This document shows, piece by piece, positions 44,830 to 56,169 of a DNA stretch of 64,000 nt. Made by a program: the position numbers and the translations under genes. The DNA comes from Romanomermis culicivorax. Its lineage: Eukaryota > Nematoda > Enoplea > Mermithida > Mermithidae. How positions within the stretch are numbered: the first letter of the stretch is position 1; each line of letters opens with the position of its first letter. Location of the stretch: assembly GCA_963922205.1 (NCBI GenBank), contig CAWUHX010000324.1, positions 288,801 to 352,800 on the forward strand, read 5' to 3'. The notes under the pieces were generated by a model. That model did no database searches and was not told where the DNA came from. It was given only the letters and a program-made list of their open reading frames with translations.

Positions 44830-46640
44830 GTTTTCCCTCGGAAGTACCCTCAGTTAAGAAAGCCCTCAGATCCTTAAGGTCAGGGCCTAAAAAGGGGGAT
44901 TTAGGTTAACAATCGGGTCCCCTACAGTAAGCCATTCTTCGAATGGCCACATTCCCCATTCCGGTGAATGAGGACTAGGGATTGACACCCCCGACCCGGC
45001 CGCATTGTCCATTATTCTACAGCATTAACCCTGGGACAAGGCCGAGGTACATCATAGGTTTACCTGTGGTAGTATCAGCTGGGTTGGGTTCCCGAAGTAG
45101 ATAAACCCATAATAGAGCCACCCAAGGGGGTCACAGCATGCCACTTCCAGTGACATGGCCATATTACCTATGGGATATGGTATGGGTTTCCCATTAATGT
45201 GACTGATCACCACTTCGTTTAATGTGACATGGCTCCCAATATCTACTTAATGTGACATGGCGAGGCTGGGAAATCGACCTTTAAGTCTGACTTCACAGTC
45301 CTTGGGAACGAACCTTTTACCCTTTTGAGTTAGATACCTCTTTCAATTAGGTAAATTTTCGGTTTGAGTAGGGGAAACCTCCATCAGATCATGAGAATCG
45401 CCACTTGAGTGGGGAAACCTCTCTCAGGTCTGCTGATTCGCATTCCGAGTGGGATCACTGACCCTTAGGATGATTCTTTTTTTGCCCTCATGTAAGTGGA
45501 TACGCCCGTAAGAAAGTACACTGCCCCTTAGGTCGGAATAGGCCCTTGTGTTCGAGTTTAACGCCAACTCAAATAGCACCGCATTTGGTAAAATTTAATT
45601 ACTGTAGGTCCGGATTTGCCCCCATGTTTGATTAATTTAATGATTCTTGCGCGTAAATTAATGCCTTATGAGTATAGTCACTCCCGTGAGCTTTAATTCA
45701 TCCACTGGTGTCGATTTTTTTTCCACCAGATTTAATCCCCAAGAGTCATAAAATTCCCAGAGTTGAGTAAATCGAGTATTCTGCCGTAAATCTCCTCTGA
45801 GCTTTCATTTTCCTTCTTCTTTCCATTTTTCTCTTCAATTTGAGCCGCCATTCACTGCGTGTGATCGAATAGGTTACTGTAGCGCCGTAGGCCTTTTGGT
45901 TACAGTACGACTGCAATTTGCACATACTCTAACTACAGTATACCTGGGTACGGGTACTTGCGTATCACAGCCCTTGAGGTTTTCACAGCCCCTGAGAGTT
46001 TTGGGATCTCCGATCACGAGGTACAGTACACCTTCCACTCTTGATTCTGGACGTCAAGTGTGGTCGTGATTTGTTATCTGTGTCCGGTATGTGTGTCAAC
46101 ACACTTTTTCCAAACTTTTTCTTATCTTCACTGAGCACTTGCCAAGTTGCTCATTTTTCCGGCCAAACAAGCCAAAATTTTACTGTTGACACATATAACA
46201 CCGTACTTAGCCGATCACATTGCTTATCTTTCGGGTCTCAAATTTTATTTTATTTGCTTTACTTTTTATTTTCTCGGTCTTCTATGCGTAGCGTGTGACC
46301 CAATTATAATAATTTTTCACCCAATAAATTTTCTTATCTCAAAATCAACTCAAATAAAAAACTAATAACCTATTTTTTTTCTCTCCCCTTCTCTCTCATT
46401 TCTAAACAAACAAATTAAAATTTATCCTTTTTCCTACCAAAAACAAACAAAACATTCTCTTTTCACTTCTATTCAAATTTATCAAACACAAAACTTTTTC
46501 TTTACCGGTCACACATACATCATAGTTGGCAATTGTTCAGTAGGTCATTTTATTATTTTTTCCACTACTGCACGGTCTTCTTTTTTTTCTTTCTTTCCTT
46601 TTTTCTAGGTGGTTGCACGTGGTGAGGATCCTACCGATTG
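44830..46640. other. GC-richer non-coding block of unknown nature
   Basis: Base composition is clearly less AT-rich than the neighbours, and CCC/GGG runs are common, yet no frame stays open. Short direct repeats are present: TTAATGTGACATGGC twice (about 45219 and 45250), and GAGTRGGGAAACCTC twice (about 45367 and 45404). 46330-46510 is strongly pyrimidine/adenine-biased. It looks like one end-to-end unit with the hairpin array that follows, perhaps an uncharacterised repeat or a long non-coding transcript. Confidence 0.4.
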
Positions 46641-46647
46641 TGACCAC

Positions 46648-47490
46648 TGACGTCAGCAACAACTACTTATTTGGGTTGTTGTTCAGAGGTGTTGTGTCTT
46701 GTGCGACCCCACCTCTGACGTCCGCAACTACCTCACATGCTGCTGTTGCACTGAGGCGTGACTAGCGGGGTCATGCCTCTGACGTCAGCAATGGCCGCAT
46801 AGCATGTGGCCATTAAGGGGTTGATGGTTCTCCGTGTCCTCCCCCTGCGTCTGCAACAGCTGCATCCCTTGCTGTTGCTTTAAGGGGTGGGTGGCCCTCC
46901 GGCTCTACCTCTGACGTCAGCAATGGCAACGTAACAGGTTGTTATTGCAGGATGGTGACCGTATGGCACTGTCTTTCTGACGTCTGCAACAGCAGAGGCT
47001 CATGTTGTTGCACTAGGATTGGTCGGGTATTCCGACTTCAGTCCTTGACGTCAGCAACAACAATGCATCATATTGTTGTTCGGAAATGTGAGGCCTTACA
47101 AACCGCACATCTGGCGTCTGCAACAACTGCATCTCATATCATTGTTGTAGGATAACTGAGACTCAGCTATTACCTTTTGACGTCAGCAACAGCGATGCTC
47201 CGTGTTGTCGTAGCAAGGTTGCTGGCCTAGGGCCCTATCTACTGATGTCCACAATGATAAATCTCTATTCCAGTATCGGAATTAAGACTTTACCGTCTTA
47301 CTCTGGCATCAGCAACGGTGATGCCCCGTATTGCCGTAAAGAGTTTGTAGCCGTAGGCTCTTACTTTTTGGCGTACATACTGCAATATGAGATTAAGGCA
47401 CTTACATCCCAGTCACCTGAGGTCAGCACCGAGTGTGTGGTGGTGTATATCACATCTTTTAACATCAGCACCGGGTTACTGTGGGTTTCC
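46648..47490. repeat. Tandem array of about 13 hairpin units, 66-bp period, 132-bp higher-order period
   Basis: Units start at 46648, 46716, 46780, 46846, 46912, 46978, 47046, 47112, 47178, 47243, 47304 and 47369, then shorter ones at 47418 and about 47462. Each opens with TGACGTCWGCAAC or a variant, followed by a stem-loop and about 30 bp of variable spacer. Exact TGACGTCA occurs at 46648, 46780, 46912, 47046 and 47178 (steps 132, 132, 134, 132); the units between carry TGCGTCTG-like versions. Stems stay paired while their sequence changes: GCAACAAC/GTTGTTGT, AATGGCC/GGCCATT, GCAACAGC/GCTGTTGC, AACAACAAT/ATTGTTGTT. Later units are more decayed. Spacers are neither unique nor equal, so this is not a CRISPR array. 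Confidence 0.85.
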
Positions 47491-49845
47491 AAGATGCCAC
47501 TTGAGTCCTAGGTGATGATTGTAGAACTACTTTCTCACCTACAGCTCTTGTTTAGGGTTGTGTCTGTGTGTTACTGGTGCCTGGGAAACATCGGTCAACA
47601 CACTCACGCAACCTGAGATGCACTCGGTCGGTGATACTGATCAAGTTGTCCGCAAGGGTAGCGGCACTGATGGATCAGCACGTGACTACTCTTTTAAGCT
47701 TTAACTGTAGGTTCGAACGGGTTTACACTCGGCCTCAGCTGGGTCGGTTGTTCAACATACGCAACCGTTAGGCATTTGCAGTCAGTACTGCCTGTGTCTA
47801 ACAACTGCAAGGGTTGGCAACCTTCTTGTACATTTCTTATCTAAATTCTCGCATTTCCTTCTCATCTATGATCTTCTTTAGTGTCCCCACCAGAATAATT
47901 CCTCAGGAATTACGGCACAGCCACTGGTTGGGCCTAAAGTGTAAAAGACCCCCCTGTACTCTTTTCTTTACACTCAAACGCCTTCGTTAGCTGGCCTAAT
48001 AATGTCCGCACTAGAGTCGCCCTTAATCCTGAGTTCGCCTCCGTTGGTTTGTCCCTTAGCATAATATAACCGCTAGCCCGCTCAAAAAGGATTTCTAAGC
48101 GCCGATCAGTATTGAAGGTTTTATGATCAGCGTACTGCACCTAATTTTTTGTTCCAAGGATTTTGTTACCGTAGTGAAGGTCATTTTATGTTGAAATCTC
48201 CGTAGAGTAAAGTACTTGATATTGTCACCAGTATGACCATTTAAGTAAAAAGATATACGGAAATGTTTGAAAATCGGCGTTTTTCATACTGCATTACACA
48301 TGTAAAAGGTTTAGGGGTGCGAAAGGTATGCCCCTTGAACCGTCAACCATATGGCAAACCCTGTGCCGACCCAGTCAAGATTTTCCACTCATGTGGCTGT
48401 CATAAGGCTAGGGTATGAGGAGCCTGATCGAACGGGATTAAAAAATACTTTAAAATGTATGTTTTCGGTTGCCATGATCTTTATTCGTCAAAAAAGATCA
48501 ATGATGATCCTTTTCCGGCCCTCCATCGCATAGGTATGAGTTTTCATTAATTTCAAGACCATAACTACTGATTTTTCAGCCGATTTCCCAACGCATCCAA
48601 TCATTTAATTTTGAGAAACCTATGATCCCACCCATAAAATATTTATTACGTGTATGCTCTACCTCCTGGTTACATAATATGAAGCTTAGACAGCATGTTG
48701 GGATTGTGATCTTCAATATTAGTTCCTCAGTGTATATGTATTTTAGGTACTTGCTGTATGAGGCTATATCCTAAAGGGATTGTACATGCAATAGTGGTCT
48801 CATGATCAACTAACAAGACCATCATATCCCACTTTGAACAGCGCTGTTATCAAACGCATGAGGGTGTAGGATATACAAATTTCCCAGAATAGTTCAGAAA
48901 AATTGGCCTGTATTCCATTGAGACTAAAAATCATACGTTTTTCCTTGTTCATTGGCGATTATTATAATAAAAATGCTTTTGATTTTTTCTGCCACGCACG
49001 AAAAAATCTCAGATTACCGTGACTCTATAGAAAAAGTAGCGAATGTCGTGTATATGAGTGCTATCTACTATCACAGCGAACCACTTAATCTCAATCGGAT
49101 TAATCTGCATCGGGAAACCTAAATCTTTTGTGCTAGTCTCACGCACATAGTGTTAGCTAAAAGCACTCTTTATGCAAATTGCGGAAAGTGGTGCATATAT
49201 AATGAATTTTGGGCGGATAAGGGGCTTTTTTGCGTGCCCTAATTTGCGCCACTTTTCTTGTCACTCAATGCGGAAAATATTGGCAAATGATCAAAACGTA
49301 AAAAAAGAGAAGACGAAGAAAGAAAGAGAACAAAAAACGGTCATTTTTGATAGCCAAGTTTCATAAGGCCTTTCCTCATTTATTCGAAAATCGTGACGTC
49401 TGTATTCATCAAGAGTGCGTATGAATAATTGAGTTTTGGCGGCAGGACAACATTTTCGAACGATTTTTTTGTCATTTGCGTGTCGAGAAATGAAAATCCA
49501 GATCAAATTTGACGCGTGACGTCTTTTTATTGATTCCTTCCTCGTTCCATTGTGATATATTCTGGGATTTTGAGTTTAGTTTTGATATTCCCCATGAGGT
49601 ACGGGGCTGTCTTAACGGTATGGGAGGAGTGATCACTTTCTGAGGGCAAGCAATTTTGTTGCAAAAATCTCTGAACTACAAATCTTCATGGAAGTCTTAA
49701 AGGCATCAGCGTGAACTTTTTACTCCAGTTACTATGTCAAAAATAAAGATGAAACATGGAAATCAGATTTGGGAACAGGTTTTTCCATGAAACGCTCCTG
49801 AATTAAAACATGGCAAATATCAGTTAGTTATCAAAGTCGTCTTCA
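47491..49845. other. Gene-free stretch; first 650 bp continues the GC-richer block
   Basis: The composition shift ends near 48140. A minus-strand open stretch (47934-48140) has no recognisable motif. 49280-49340 is a purine run (AAAAAGAGAAGACGAAGAAA). No gene supported. Confidence 0.4.
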
Positions 49846-49849
49846 CAAG

Positions 49850-50030
49850 GCTCTCGAAGTAAGATTTTTCACTCCAAAAATTTTTATAGATTAGTTGAAT
49901 TTGCTTGCAAATTTTCAGTACTATGTGACACACAGTTTAGCAGAAAAACGTACATCTATGAAATCATACTGTCTTTCCGCTCATATTATAAAGAAGCACT
50001 CAATGAAAAGTAAACTATATAACTTGCCTT
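49850..50030. mobile_element. MITE family A fragment
   Basis: It carries the family phrases AGATTTTTCACTCCAAAAAT, ATTTTCAGTACTATGTGACA and CACAGTTTAGCAGAAAAACG, and ends near AAAAGTAAACTATATAA. It makes up the first part of an open stretch at 49895-50302, which is therefore not called as a gene. Confidence 0.5.
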
Positions 50031-53000
50031 GCTTGAAAATGGATAGGCAGTCGCAACAGTCTGTCGAAATCCTAAGCTTGATGCTCAAGATGTGTTGTGA
50101 CATGCTACACTACGTTTATATTCATCCAGTTTTCTCTCTTTATCTCCAACGAAATTCACGAGAAATCTCTGGAGAGATCTCCAAACGATTCAGAGACGCC
50201 ACGCTGACATGTTACGAGGACAGTGGCAGTAAATACTTACGTTTAGAAAAAATTCTTAGTTGTCACGATAGCTTAAAAATTATTGTAGGAAGCAAGATTT
50301 AAATTCAATACTTTTCACTGGTAAATTCTGAAATTTTAGTGTATCCTTAACAATGCTAAGGAACTAATTGGATTTTGGGAGTAAAAAATAGTCTGACTTA
50401 CCATATTCCTCAGATTGCACAGATGAAACTTCATCCTTTCTTAATTGTTCTGCCTTTCCATCATCGATTTGTATATTTCGGGTCATCCTGTTGATGTTTC
50501 TCATCATAAAAATTCCTCACTACTAAATAGAAAAAATCCTAGTAAAATATGACTGTTATCTGATAAAATTGACTCATAAACTGAATCTGGCTTTTTATGT
50601 TTGTAAGGCCACACCACATCATCAGGGTTTCTTTGAATTATCTCAAGATCGTAATTGACTAATTTACATAAAATGTCCATTTCGATAGAAAGATGTCAAA
50701 CCATTTGAGGCACTGTTACTACGCAAGACATCGTTTCTCGGTTTGATATATCTTTATATGATGTCACGTGTATTATGCACTGCTAATCCGCCAAAGAATT
50801 TTTGGACTGCATCGTTACTTGACTGCAAATTTTTTCAGCAGAAAAAACGCCAGCTAACAAGTTTTTTCGCGCATGTTGAGAAAAAAAGGAGAGAAGAGGA
50901 CGGGAATAAATTGCCCGTTCAAGTAATTTTCGCATTTATTACGTAATCTGGGCCGCTAGGGGCTCGCCTAGAAAGGGAACACTTGGGACCGAGGATCGGA
51001 ACAGGGGCCTCATTTAGATGATATTGCGGGTAAATGGAAAATATGCGCTTAAAAAGGATGGGTAATGGGGATTTTAGTTGAGGGTACAAAACTTTTTTGG
51101 TTTGATCAAGGAACATAAACGGGATGGGATTTTCAAGTGAGAGTGGAGTGTGTGGTTTACTGTAGTCTTTCTCGGATTCTTGATGGAATGGGATGCAGGA
51201 CTGACTTTTTTCTGATATACCTGTTGTTATTCGATGCTTGATTCTACGTCTATAGACTCGTGGTAATGATATGATATAAGATTTGTTTGCATTCCTAAAA
51301 TAACGAATCGTATCGTAAAAAGATTTCAACGCGTATTCTCATGGTGAAAGAAGTGTGTATTCCGAACTCTGCGGAAAACGTTGACTTTACAGATTTTCCC
51401 CTCAGGCTGACCAGCAATTGTGAAAATCGATGCGTTCTGTAAAAACCTGACCCTCTTACGCTATACTTTTGCCCTTAAGCTGTACATAATGTCCTGCACA
51501 GCTGAAGATGAACCATAACTGAATTCAAAAATTACAGCAAACACAAATGTTTGGAAAATGAAATTAGAAAATAGAAAGTAAACTATCAAATGACTACAAC
51601 ATGCATGATTCCCAAATATACAATTAGGACTTTCCCTGAGAGTTATCTCAAAGTGGAGTTAACCGCAACTTATTAATGTAGGGAGCTACCACTTTGAGCC
51701 TTCTCAGTCACTGATAGCCATCATGATAATAGACTAACAATTGGCGATTTAGTTTTTGCAATAATTCAGCCATTTTAGTTTTTCTGCTACTTGCACGGTT
51801 AAGCCATTATACCTCATTTTCAAACGCCCAGAGTATGGAAAATAAGCATCGTAGCTTCCAATGAATTTTGGAAAAGCATTAGGTTGGATAAGGATACTTG
51901 AGCAAGGTAGTAACTGAATCGATTGAGTGGCTGAAAGGCTTTAGTTGGTAACTGAGTCAAATTAAAACGAATTCCCAGTTCTCTATTCGCTCCTATCACC
52001 TCTGAATATCCATTTATTCTGTTTCAAAATACTTTTAAATGTTTTGGTTCTCTTTTACTGTTTCCGGAAAAAAAGGCGGCAGAACTTTATCTCCTACTCT
52101 TTCCTGTTTGCATACAGCGAAAAAATATGTACTCAAAGACTCGACTAGCCTCTGGAATGGGATTTGCATTGATTTTTTCTCTGAACCAATCTTTCATCCT
52201 TTTTTATATTGTCGAGCTCCCCGGTCGACTCTGAAAAGAGCGGCTAAAATTTTTCGTTATTAAATTTCTCTCAACCTGCTGCTAGTAGTTATATTCGAAA
52301 AATATAGAAAAAATATGCATACAAATTATGCTAAAAATAAGCAAAAAATGGGTGCGTTAGCGGAAAAATGAGATTTATCATAATTGTGCGTGTCGGCTCA
52401 TTTTTTTGATGGTGAAGATGATTCTAGCGCAATTTTTCCAATGTTTATTAGTGTTTTGTTGGCTCAAATATTTATATCGGATGACTATACTTTTGCGCTT
52501 CGGTACTGCTACGTTTGTGTTGCAGAATTTTGTTCTGTATTCCATTCTTCATTTACAAAAAATGGTTTGAGCTCAGAAAGAAAGGATCCGGATCAAGCTT
52601 TTTATTGCATATGTCCAATAACTGACTCCAGATCTCATTCATTGTTGGGTTACAAAGGAAAGCTTTTGATGTTACCCACAATACAACAGCTGTTACAAGT
52701 GTAGTCGTACTTTTCTGGTCAGTTCAACTTGTTTAAGGGAAATCGTATAGAAGTAAAAAACGATACTGATTTCAAATAATATAACTCAATGAAATGTAGA
52801 AAGCATTGCATGTGCTGGAAAACGGATCTCGCTCGCCCTTTCCTTTGTCAATCTCGCCAAAATACAAGGATCAAATGATACTTTCAGCCATGATTTTTTT
52901 CTGATTTTCATGGGAACTCAGTTTGAATATAATTCATAAAACAATAGTCCACCAAAAAATCCTTCGAAGTCGTTAGCAACGAAGCGGAAAAATTTTCAAT

Positions 53001-54347
53001 GATTTATGTGATACATCAAAATCCAAATGACGTGTATTCTGCCAAAATTAAGTATCAATTAGGTCAAACGTAAAAAAATCCCCTAACATGTATTGCCATA
53101 GTATCAGTTGATTTATTCACATCCCCGACCAATAAACCTGATGATCATCAAAAACGACTATAATTTGAACGTGCGTCAAACGGGCGTCATTTGTGATAAT
53201 GAACTAATTATAATTAGTCACAAGCTCTGGATGTGAGAGAAAGAGAGAAAATTCCTCCCATTGCCATCTTATTCGTATAATCAAAGATTGGCTCAAATTT
53301 GCATATTAATTAACTCGCAACTATTTTGTTACTCTACTTGATATGTAATGAAGAGAGGCTGTAATTTCATTTTCAGTAAATGCTGTAGAAGTTATGCAGC
53401 TTAGACTTTTCCTTTGCATTATCAATGCATTAGTGTCAGGTTTATATAACTCGCTGGAACATGATGTATTGTGTTACTTTAATAATTATCTAGATGTTCG
53501 ATTTAATTTCGCAAAAGGAAATGTATGATCAAAATTGAGTTATTCGAAGTTTCAGGTTAAAGCTTTCTACAGTATCTTTATTACTTCGCTTTTTCGACTT
53601 ATATGCCTCACCGACCACTTTTTGAGAAATGAGCGAACAAACGTACTCAGAACAAAGATTTCTGATTTTTCCAAAACAGTCTGCAATTCAATAGTTCATG
53701 TTCTTTGCCGGTCTTAGTTTGGATTTAATCCAAAATTATCGAAACGCATTCATCCCGTGACGCCTCCTCAATGTCTGCTGAATAATTCATCCGCAGTTGG
53801 CGATTTTTCTATTCTTAGATAATTGGATAATTGGTGGAAAAATAAGTGGTGTCGTGACGGAATGATGTGCGTGGGATGTGTAACATGCAACCCAGGGACA
53901 AATTGTGTATTCCAAACGCTAATTGCGTCTACCCATGCTGAAAATTTTGTTAACTGCTTATCTGGAAGAACTGAGTCGACCAATTTTAATAGTAAAATTT
54001 CTCATAAGTCAATAACTTTTTGATTTTACTGTTGAATGACTACTAGCTTTCAAATTTTGTTCATCAGATTAGCAGGCAGAAAATTAGGTCAGTGAAAGAT
54101 TAGCCATCAAATACTGCACTTAAAACGTTCGTATTATCCATAACCACAGGTATATGGAATGATAATAGAGAGTATGATGTCCCTCAGATATCATACTTTA
54201 ATTTATTCATGGCGAGTCAAAAATTAACGAAAATATCCTTGCACCAACACCGTTATGCCCATTTGCTATTAGCCCCTAATTTTGTGACACTACATACTAT
54301 CGTATCAGGTTCATTCATTTTTTTAAATTTGCATCTTGGTAGTTACA
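50031..54347. other. 4.3-kb stretch upstream of Di-Ras, no gene called
   Basis: The longest open stretches are 50919-51329 (minus, proline-rich, 136 codons) and 52384-52704 (plus, 106 codons). Neither shows a known domain, splice partners or repeat support. A perfect 16-bp palindrome (ACTAATTATAATTAGT) lies at 53203-53218. The Di-Ras promoter should fall within the last kilobase. Confidence 0.4.
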
Positions 54348-54355
54348 GGTAACAG
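54347..54355 (+). promoter_or_regulatory. Splice acceptor(s) just before the Di-Ras start
   Basis: GTTACAG (ending 54348) and GTAACAG (ending 54355) lie 12 and 5 nt before the ATG. With so short a leader they are candidate trans-splice sites; a cis intron with an upstream non-coding exon is the alternative. Confidence 0.4.
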
Positions 54356-54360
54356 GACGA

Positions 54361-56169
54361 ATGCCTGAACAAAGTAATGATTATCGTATAGCCGTTTTCG
54401 GAGCCGGTGGCGTCGGGAAAAGTTCCATCGTGCTGAGATTTGTTAAAGGAACATTTTCAGATAGTTATATTCCAACCATAGAAGATACTTACAGGTACAT
54501 AATGAATACTGTTTTATATCTTGTGATTTTATATCTAATTTGGAATCTGTATTTCTGAAAAAGGGTTCTGAATAATTTTATATTTTTACGATTTTATGTT
54601 AGCATATGTCAAAGAAGATTGGAAATTTGTGATATCATTCTATAGTCTTTTTTTCCAAGTGAGTCTCGAAAGGAAAAAATATATCCATGCAAATAATAAA
54701 AGACCTGCGTTCGCAACCGGTTTTTTCTCAGGTTCACTAACTTCATCTTTAAAAATAAAATGTTGGCTTACGATGCATGGTCATCGTCTGCCTATGGATT
54801 TCTTTGAAATTTTTTGCATTCCGGCGTTCATTGGAAAGTGATTAGACTATGAGCTAACAATTTTTCCAGTAAAAATTCTACTGTGAAAGCTTAGTATAAA
54901 CGATCTTAACGGCTGTACTAAGTTCTGTCAACTTTTTAAAATAATTTTGTAAAAGTGCACCGTACATAAAACACCACCATGAGATTCCAAGATGTTCGTA
55001 CTTTTATGGTTCTCAAAGAAATGAGTCGATTTAGAGCTATGAAAAACAGACTAGAGTAGTTTGCTGGTGTAAATAAAAGTGTTGAACTGTTGAATATGGA
55101 CAACTAAACCACTATAGTCCATTTAAAAAAATGAAACATTGAATGAGTGAAAATGCTTTTTGCATTTGAAAAACCTGCGATGCATGCGAACGCGTTTTTT
55201 TCGTTGTTATGTTCCTTCCAAACCCCCATTTAGAAAGAATTGACTATAGAAATAATGACTGTACCATAAAGCTACGTAAAAATTAACTACTGAATCACGG
55301 AAACCACCCCTAAATCTTATAAATCATGCTATTCTAGCAACTAAGATGTTCTGGATACTGAACAGGTTATGAATGAGTTACCGAACCATTATCCCTGAAC
55401 GGTTAAACTATGGTCTGTTTTTCTTGAAATGATTTTAAATATTAAGAGTGGAAAGCAAGTACTATCTGGCATTGGAAACTTATGAGCCTAATCGAGTAAC
55501 CCTCACTATTTTTTGAGTAATTAAAATCTCTGTATTAACGACTTTAAGGACTACACACATCTTTTGTCTCTTTTCACTCCAAAACTTCACAAGCATTTTA
55601 TAAAAAAAGACTATAGTAGTTTTGATTCAAGAGGCTTAGTAACCATCAAATTTCACCCTTGCAGACAAGTCATCGGTTGCAATAAAAGCAACGTATGTAC
55701 GCTGCACATTACGGACACAACGGGTAGTCACCAATTTCCGGCCATGCAACGATTGTCCATTTCGAAAGGTCACGCTTTTTTGCTCGTATATTCGATCACA
55801 TCCAAGCAATCCCTGGAAGAATTGGGTCCGATCTACGAAATGATATTGGAAGTCAAAAACGGGCAAGAATCGCCCATGTCCGATGTTCCAATTGTTCTGG
55901 TTGGTAACAAAATGGACGAGGATTCGCATAGACAAGTGTCACGCGACGTCGGACAACAAGTGGCCAAAAAATGGAATTGTCTACATTTGGAAACGTCGGC
56001 CAAAATGAACCAAAATATCGACGAATTGTTCGAAAAACTGTTCAGTTTGGAGAAACAACGAAATTTGACCATTTCGTTGATAAGCAGCAGTGGTGGAGGG
56101 TGCGACGGAAATGACAAAAATTCATTGAACAGCAAGAAACGGGCAAAAAATATCTGCCGAATTTCTTGA
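54361..56169 (+). CDS. DIRAS: Di-Ras family small GTPase (2 exons)
   Basis: Exon 1 is 54361-54494 and exon 2 is 55665-56169; the codon for R45 is split. The 212-residue product starts [20 protein letters not shown] and has P-loop GAGGVGKS (14-21), effector region YIPTIEDTY (36-44), DTTGSHQF (62-69), NKMD (126-129) and ETSAK (154-158). It ends with basic KKRAK and the CAAX box CRIS, which predicts farnesylation and membrane attachment. DTTGSH in place of the Ras DTAGQE is the mark of Di-Ras proteins, which lack the catalytic glutamine, hydrolyse GTP slowly and stay largely GTP-bound. The nearest known relative is nematode drn-1, linked to synaptic G-protein signalling. The C-terminal region (178-207) is somewhat longer and Ser/Gly/Asn-rich. 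The intron (1,170 bp) holds three MITEs, one ending 49 bp before exon 2. The ABCA gene is convergent downstream. Confidence 0.96.
54641..54850. mobile_element. MITE family B copy in the Di-Ras intron
   Basis: It starts TATAGTCTTTTTTTCCAAGT and ends GCGTTCATTGGAAAGTGATT plus AGACTAT. Internal ATGTTGGCTTACGATGCATG is family-typical. Confidence 0.7.
55126..55252. mobile_element. Short MITE family B derivative in the Di-Ras intron
   Basis: TATAGTCCATTTAAAAAAAT at the left and CCATTTAGAAAGAATTGACT then ATA at the right form the arms of a 127-bp deleted copy. Confidence 0.55.
55409..55615. mobile_element. MITE family A copy next to the Di-Ras exon 2 acceptor
   Basis: It starts TATGGTCTGTTTTTCTTGAA and ends GCATTTTATAAAAAAAGACT plus ATA. 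It leaves only 49 bp of original intron before exon 2. Confidence 0.7.

Noticed and set aside
46648-47490. CRISPR array
   Set aside because: The repeated part contains the hairpin and varies, the spacers are not unique equal-length sequences, no cas genes are present and the genome is animal.
49895-50302. 135-codon open stretch, plus strand
   Set aside because: The first part is a MITE fragment. The rest has no recognisable motif or splice partners.
50919-51329. 136-codon proline-rich open stretch, minus strand
   Set aside because: No family recognised, no adjoining exons and no repeat or conservation evidence; it could be chance. A protein search or transcript reads would decide.
52384-52704. 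106-codon open stretch, plus strand
   Set aside because: No domain, no plausible exon partners, and composition like the surrounding intergenic DNA.
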